NCBI GenBank assembly: GCA_014529385.2
Contig: CM043964.1
Coordinates: 130,476,920 to 130,540,919, forward strand
Direction of reading: 5' to 3'
From: Adiantum capillus-veneris
Lineage: Eukaryota > Streptophyta > Polypodiopsida > Polypodiales > Pteridaceae
Length of the DNA stretch: 64,000 nucleotides
This document shows positions 58,166 through 64,000 of this stretch, piece by piece (position 1 is the stretch's first letter; each line of letters starts with the position of its first letter). A program made the translations under genes and the position numbers. The notes beneath the pieces are model-generated. The model worked only from the letters and a program-made list of their open reading frames with translations. It had not been told where the DNA came from and did not search any database.

Positions 58166-61100
58166 GAGCAACCCATGCTGGTCTCCAAGGATGTTAGGCC
58201 ACGCAAGTTATTACAACCACTCCAACCATACAAGACAGTTGGTTCATGAAGGTGATTTACCATTGTTCCATAGGTCCCATTAGATCAAATCAACATGAGA
58301 ATCTGAATATGTATGTCTCACCTTGACTTCTCCAGTTCACTGTGTGCTCATAATACATAGAATATTGAGACCTGAATGATGGTTCTCGTGACAAAGACGA
58401 CGACGACAAAGAGAAATTTTCATATCATAGGAACATTCCCAAGAGACCTCATGGATCTATCTGACCTCATAAATCAACAAAGAAAAGAGTACAAGGATTC
58501 ATCAAAGCTTGCTGTAGTAACCAGTAACAACAGGGTACAAGCTTATGCCAAGCGAAAAAAAATTATTGAGCTCGGTGACCACAGCAATGCCCATTCAAAG
58601 TAATCAAGCTGATTAGTCCATTAACTCATAAACCCGGGGCACATGATTCAAACACTTCCAGAAGCTGGAAAAGGTACCAAATGCTTACAAAATTGCGAAC
58701 ATCTTATTGGCAAACTCTGCCTGCTTGTCAGCGCAGACAGCAAAAGAATAAACAACAAAGACCTACACTATCTATCTTTATTATACAAGGAGTGCCATCA
58801 AAACTAAGCCTAAACTCCGACTTTAACATTAGGAGGGTCTTCGACAGCAAAATGTACAAAAGGCTAATTAGCACTCAGAAAAGGTCAGTTAGTGATGTAT
58901 CTTGTCCTAGGATCTGGTATAATGCTCTTCCCGCCATTGACCTCTAAATCATGCCTGCATCACAAGACCATCTTAAGCAAAATTCTAAAACGACCATTGT
59001 TTTCAAGGCTTCACATCTTTCACTTTTTCAAAGCTGCTTACTGGAAGACAAAATCTGGGATGGTCAGTTGCTCTCTAGGTACAAATTTGAACAGCTGCAA
59101 AAGCCTCTCCACGTACATGACTTTGCGCCAAACCTTTTAATACATATATCGAAACCCATCTTCATACGAAGTCATATGACAAGACAATTTCACGGGGAAT
59201 GTAACCAAACTGGTACAGAAATCAAATTCCCTACCTCGCCGTCAACAAGCAGCTGCAATCCCAAAATAACTGCCTTTAACCCAAAGGTGGGATGGAGGAC
59301 ATAAATTGCCTGCAATCAATTGTTCAGAAGCATGCTCAAAGAACCTCCAAAAACAAATTTCTCTTCAAAATAGTAATCTATCTTTCTATTCAATGACTTC
59401 AAGTGAAAAAACATTAAAAATAAAAATGGTTTCATTACAAAACTTTGCAGAAAGCCGCTGTCACTTGCACCCCTAGAATAGCCATGATCAAAGGCTTAGA
59501 GCAGCAGGGACATCAGCTAGAATTAACTATGGTAGAAATTTACACGTGACATGCCTTGATTCCTGAGAACTGAAAAGGTAATATTTAATTGCCAACTCAG
59601 CTTCTCCCCCAGAAAACCTCATAACAACAAAAGTAAAACTGCACTCTCGTGTGGAGTTTTTAAGAGGAGGCTTCCTATATTTGGGTAGCCCCTCCCTCCT
59701 CCATGTTTGCATCCTCATTTTTCCTTCCCTGATATCTGATTTTCACTCTGGCCTTATTATCCATCAGTTCCATTGCTCCTTTCTGAGTATTCTTTACTAA
59801 AGGCTCTACATTATCATTGTACTTTTCTTTTCAAAAACACGGGCTTAGAGTGGATCAAATTCTTTGCAAAGCTGCACCGCTTGGGGCTTCAGTTTGTCTT
59901 GAGCAGATTTGTGTGGCCCTGTTATCCAATCATCTGCCACTTCAGCTTCCTACTTTACCCTATCTACATGTATTTTGGTCTCCTGATCATGTGCACTTGA
60001 CTAGAGAGCAAACCATACCCTCCTCTCTTATTGTGAACACCCTCGTGCAAGTCAGCTCCCGAAACTCCCTCCCTGCGCGCACAAAAGCTTCCTTGGTCGA
60101 TCATCGGTCAGAGGGTTCCTTGGGTCGTGCAAAGGTCATTGGTGCTACTTATGGGATGCTGCACATATGCGAGAGACTGATGCGGCTATTCCTGCTGACT
60201 GACATGGCCTTATTGGGGATTTGCAGGTTGGCTGGGTTGGAAAACCCTAACCCGCCACGCCTTTCGTGGCTTGAGATGTCAACAGTTTGTGACAATGTGT
60301 GTGTGTGTGTGTGTGTGTGTGTGTCATGAGGCTGTGGCAACCACTAACCTTAATTGTTGGTTTCTTTCCCTTTATTTTTAATTAAGTTTTGGGACCCTCT
60401 TTTTGAAGTCACAAATGGCCGGACATTGTGTGCCTAGTGTGAAACAGCCGACGGCCGAGAGTTTCACCCGCAGACGGGAAGGGCAACTGGCCACGAGATG
60501 GTCGGGCCAACTGGCACTCGAATCCGAGCTGTAATAGGGTATCTAGTCTCAGTTCAAAGTCATTCAGGCCCCTCGCTACACTTATAAGTCGGTGGGAATT
60601 GGAAATTAACTCAAAAGAGGAAAAAATGGACACTTGGCGGCTACAGAGCAGTTTGCCAAGTCCAGCATGAAGAGGGGGCGCCCATTTCAAGAGGGGAGGC
60701 TGATTTTAGCTACGAAGTGAACCACTGTGTCTGAGAGTAGTGGGTGCAGGTGATCACAACTTTAATGGAAAGCTTGCCTTCTCCCTTGCTTTATGTAGCG
60801 TGATGATTCCGCTCTGGCTCACCTCTCTCCCCCTTTAAATACAAAAACATGATGCCCCGCTCAAGGGCTTTTCATCTGTATGTACAGTTGTGTGGGTTCA
60901 TGCGCGAATGCTGAGGCAAGACCCTCTTGCACATATACTGGAAAGCTAGTTGCTAATCCAGGTCGAGGGCTTGCTACAGATGCGACCGGCACGTGAAACG
61001 GAGCAACCTCCTGTGTAGTTTTGCAGGTTTAGGGTTTTGGCCCTAATTGATCCCTAATACCCCCAGGAGCTTCAAGGAAGCGTTGGGATCACGATTCACT

Positions 61101-61768
61101 GTACAGGTGATCTGGTGCATTTTCAGGGCAGAAAACAGAGAATTCAGCATGCTACAGATACTTGCCAGGTTTGGAAAAGTGTCTGTATGCGCCGGGAAAG
61201 TCACCTTTGGCATGGGGATTTTGTCTGTGAAGCCTCCTACTACGGTTATGCTGCCCAAATCGTTCTAGAGTAGGCCATTTTCAGCCCGGTAAAAGCGGGA
61301 CAGCTCGTAGGAACTTGCAGGTTTTTGTCCCAAGTTTTATGATAATAAAGGAATACCAAAAGGGGCGCCAGTCTTTGGGGCCTACAGGGTGTCGTTGTCT
61401 GCTTGGTAGCGCTCTAGCTCATAGTTACAAGGAATGGCCATTTTCAGGTCCCAATTTCCCGTTCCACATCCCCGTTCCGTGTTTCACACGTGAATATCCG
61501 AAACAGGGAATGGCATTTCATGCATGTTGTCGTTCCCTGTTCCGGGTAACTATGCTCTAGCTGCCAAGCCGTGGTTTGTTTGAAGTGTTAATTCCAGTCT
61601 CACGTTTATTCGTGAAGTTCCTATGTGTCATAAAGTTCAAGTAAAGATATCAAGTAAAACTTCGGGTGAAAGTAAAAGTCTACCAGGACAAAATCACTTT
61701 TTCCTTAAAGAGTGAGCCTTGGTTGGTTTGCGGCGAAGACACAGAGCACAAGAACTTGGAATTACACT
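58166..61768. other. Intergenic, no supported gene; (TG)14 at 60297-60324
   Basis: Frames of up to 170 codons exist but lack motifs, and the longest ends in the dinucleotide tract. A TATA-like 'tttaaatac' near 60833 and the position before the gag of element F suggest that an LTR of element F lies in about 60400-61700. I could not find its ends or primer site. Confidence 0.45.
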
Positions 61769-63480
61769 ATGGCTGACAAGACAAACGACGCCAGGGAAGA
61801 GAGTTCTTCCTCACACGACAAAGAGGTTGTTCCTCCTCCAGTGTTTGAGCGTGGCGAGAGTTCACGGCCACCCCTGTTTGTACATTTTGTTGATTTGAAT
61901 GTTCCACAGGGTCAAGGGTCCATGATTGGGCAACTAGACAAGGATACGTTCAAGACACGGTTGGTTGCTGTTGTGAATGTGTTTTCTCGATTGGTACAAA
62001 ATCCTAGGTTTATGGAATTTTTGCAAGTGCCACCAGTGTCACAGCAAACAAGGAAACTGTCTCACGCAATAGGGCATGTTGAGGCTCAAGCCCAGGTCCC
62101 TTGTGCGTCCCAGCAAGGCGGGGAGCACTCTCATGTTGCGGAGTCACGTGGGGCTCCAAGAAAAGTTCCTTCTGTTCACAAATACGTGGTTAGGACGCCT
62201 ATTCCACAGGCTTTGCCAGTTCAGCCCGCCACCTTTCAGAGTCCAAATGTTGCATTAAATGGACAAGGAACCAGTTTCCAGGCTATGCAACAAGTCTTTC
62301 CACCACCCACGGTACATCCTGGATATTCTGGGGATGGATCAGTGTTTCAGAGCATGGCTGGTTATGCGCCTGGAAACCAACAATATATGCTAGGAACAAT
62401 ATTTGGGAGTATGCAAGGCATGATGCCAAACCCCATGTATGGTAACATAGGCATGCAGCAAGGGTTTCACTGCAATCAGGGCAAGTTTGGGGTGCCAAAG
62501 GGCAATTTTGGCATAGTTGGTTTTCCCGACTAGCAGCCACATATGGCACCAATGACGCCGAATGTCAATGGCCAAGGGGCACTGATGATCCCTATTAAAG
62601 TGCCCATGTTGCAGACGCTTCCCTATGACAATTTGGGAGCATTGGAAAAGCCAAAAGCCTACAACGAAGGTGGTGCAACTGTAAAGTTTTATTCTTTTAG
62701 CGGCTTTGAGGATAAGGCAAAGGCTCTTACTTTCCTCCAGCAGTTTGATACAGCTTATGCAGGGGAAAATTTTACAGAGGCCTCCAAGGTTAGGAAAGCT
62801 GCCGCTTTCTTGAAAGGCAATGCGCTTACATGGTGGATGACACTGTTGATGCAAGGATAGACACCCGCCACATGGATATACTTCAAGCAAATGTTTGCAT
62901 CTGCGTGGCTGTCAAATGAATTTGAAGCTGATGTCATAACAATTGGCACCAACTCACTGCGGCTACTTGCAAGAGCCTACAGGAGTACAATCGGAGGTTC
63001 TATAAAGCGTGCTCTCAATAACCTCCTACAAGTTTGTGCCATTGACAGAGCAGATTGAGAAGTATTGTTGTGGGCTGCCTAAATTATTGTACAAAGAACA
63101 GAGTGGCTACCCTCACTCAGCTTATGGAAGTTGCCTACACTGGTCTTGCCTTGTTGGAGGGAGAGGACAGTGGGTTTCCAAGCAACGTGAAAGAGGGGCA
63201 ACAAAAGAAAAATTCAGCACAGAAGCCCGTTGTGAAAGTGACTCCTGAAGCGTCCCAAGGGTCAAAAAAGGTAAACTAAGGCGCAAGTCATTCGAGGAAA
63301 AGAAGGCTTTAATGGCTGAGAACAAATGCTATATATGCGAACAGCCTGGTCACTTTGCTACAGATTGTCCACAAAGAAGAAGACCAGCTGATTCGGATGA
63401 TAAAGAGGACAGGAAAGGCAAGAAGCCTAAACCCACACCAAGTCTAGTGCCAGATATGGTGGGTGATAGGCCCAAGTTCA
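61769..63480 (+). pseudogene. gag: Element F: gypsy gag (broken)
   Basis: Start MADKTNDAREESSSSHDKE at 61769, open to 62533 with a Gln/Gly/Met/Pro-rich middle ('MGYGNIGMQQ'-type composition around 62400). After the stop, another frame encodes the gag core 'VKFYSFSGFEDKAKALTFLQ' and 'AFLKGNALTWWMTLLMQG'. The zinc knuckle C-x2-C-x4-H-x4-C 'CYICEQPGHFATDC' is near 63328-63369, followed by a Lys-rich tail. At least three breaks are present. Like element C in layout (core, knuckle, protease) but not a close copy. Confidence 0.82.
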
Positions 63481-63519
63481 GATGCCAGTGAGCTATGCAG
63501 AGCGTGGGGTAAAGTCAAA

Positions 63520-63990
63520 GATAAGACAGCACTTATCTTCTTTGATCCAAGTGCTAAAGCCAACGTTATCTCACCAATGTTGGCCATCAAGTTGGGCATC
63601 AAAGCGTAAGAGATGGGATACACAACAGAGGCAAGGTTGGCATGTCCTGGCCACTCAGAGTGTGTTACGCCTATCATTGGAAAGTTGCGTCTGCATCTCC
63701 AGTCATATGTAGACACAAAGGAATTTTATATCATGCCATTGGAAGGGTGCGATGCGCTGTTGGGAATCCCGTGGATGTTCCGTATACATGGAGTGCTGGA
63801 TGTCTTCATCAAAAAGATCACCCTTCAGCATAGGGGCAAAACTCACATCCTCGATGTAAAGCTTAAAGGGGAGTCTGTCCCTATTGTATCTACTTCCGCT
63901 ATCACTTCTGTAATTAAGAATCATCTTTCTACGTACTTGATTTTTGCACGAGATGTTTCAAATAATTGTCAATCACATTTATCTGTTTAG
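63520..63990 (+). pseudogene. Element F: gypsy protease, broken, at window edge
   Basis: 'ALIFFDPSAKANVISPMLA' stands where the protease D-S-G-A site should be (D-P-S-A here). A stop at 63607 and then 'LRLHLQSYVDTKEFYIMPL' and 'ALLGIPWMFRIHGVLDVF' follow, matching the LGxPW block of element C. The element continues beyond 64000. Confidence 0.78.
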
Positions 63991-64000
63991 ATAAAGAAAG

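Noticed and set aside
58825-58845. 'cattaggag' as another element T terminus
   Set aside because: Only nine bases match and no further terminal sequence follows.
58681-59304. Overlapping ORFs of 80-117 codons
   Set aside because: Two frames open at once, no motif, no promoter or splice support.
59817-60329. 170-codon ORF in the intergenic region
   Set aside because: No motif, ends in a (TG)n tract, composition unlike a gene.

Overview
This is plant nuclear DNA and almost entirely transposon. The evidence is plant-type LTR retrotransposons (Ty3/gypsy with a tRNA-Asp primer site, Ty1/copia with an initiator tRNA-Met site), short GT-AG introns of 75-93 bp, TATA boxes, long (CT)n and (GT)n tracts, and no bacterial-style operons. 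I recognise no ordinary host gene. The unusual cut-and-paste element would fit a non-flowering land plant such as a fern or lycophyte, but that is only a guess.

Layout. A gypsy element, here called C, has its 5' LTR end at 2077 and its 3' LTR end at 45628. Other elements have split it three times. (i) At 2664/25622 its gag is interrupted by gypsy element B (2665-25616, target-site duplication TTTTC). Element B's own 5' LTR is interrupted by the related gypsy element A (3298-16935, duplication GAGCC). (ii) At 27661/33243 its reverse transcriptase is interrupted by copia element D (27662-33237, duplication AAAAA). (iii) At 34548/44857 its integrase is interrupted by a 10.3-kb DNA transposon, here called T (34549-44856). 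Removing each insert restores the reading frame of C.

Element T is the most interesting object. It has imperfect terminal inverted repeats starting CATTAGGA. On the plus strand it carries a four-exon transposase-like gene (35168-38261) and then a histone H3 gene (38401-39297) with a 200-residue N-terminal tail beginning MARTKQTA. On the minus strand it carries two unrecognised intron-containing genes (44128-42789 and 42542-40965). Between the two convergent gene pairs lie three tandem copies, 535 bp apart, of a ~95-bp-arm perfect-looking hairpin. Single stop codons in three of the genes suggest a recently decayed copy or readthrough.

Elements A and B belong to one gypsy family whose gag-pol begins with an 'LRSG' peptide and whose normal protease site reads DGGAG. 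A keeps reverse transcriptase, RNase H remnants and an integrase ORF with a second retropepsin-like domain (LLDTGA) fused after it. It also has an extra 3' ORF behind its own TATA box. B has lost RT-RNase H-integrase, its polypurine tract, and gained a palindrome.

The right part (45629-64000) holds a fold-back element, a minus-strand copia with an internal deletion (47264-~49500), local duplications, a long (GT)n tract, a 3.7-kb tandem array of ~185-bp tRNA-like units (54370-58165), and a broken gypsy gag-protease (61769-63990) running off the edge.
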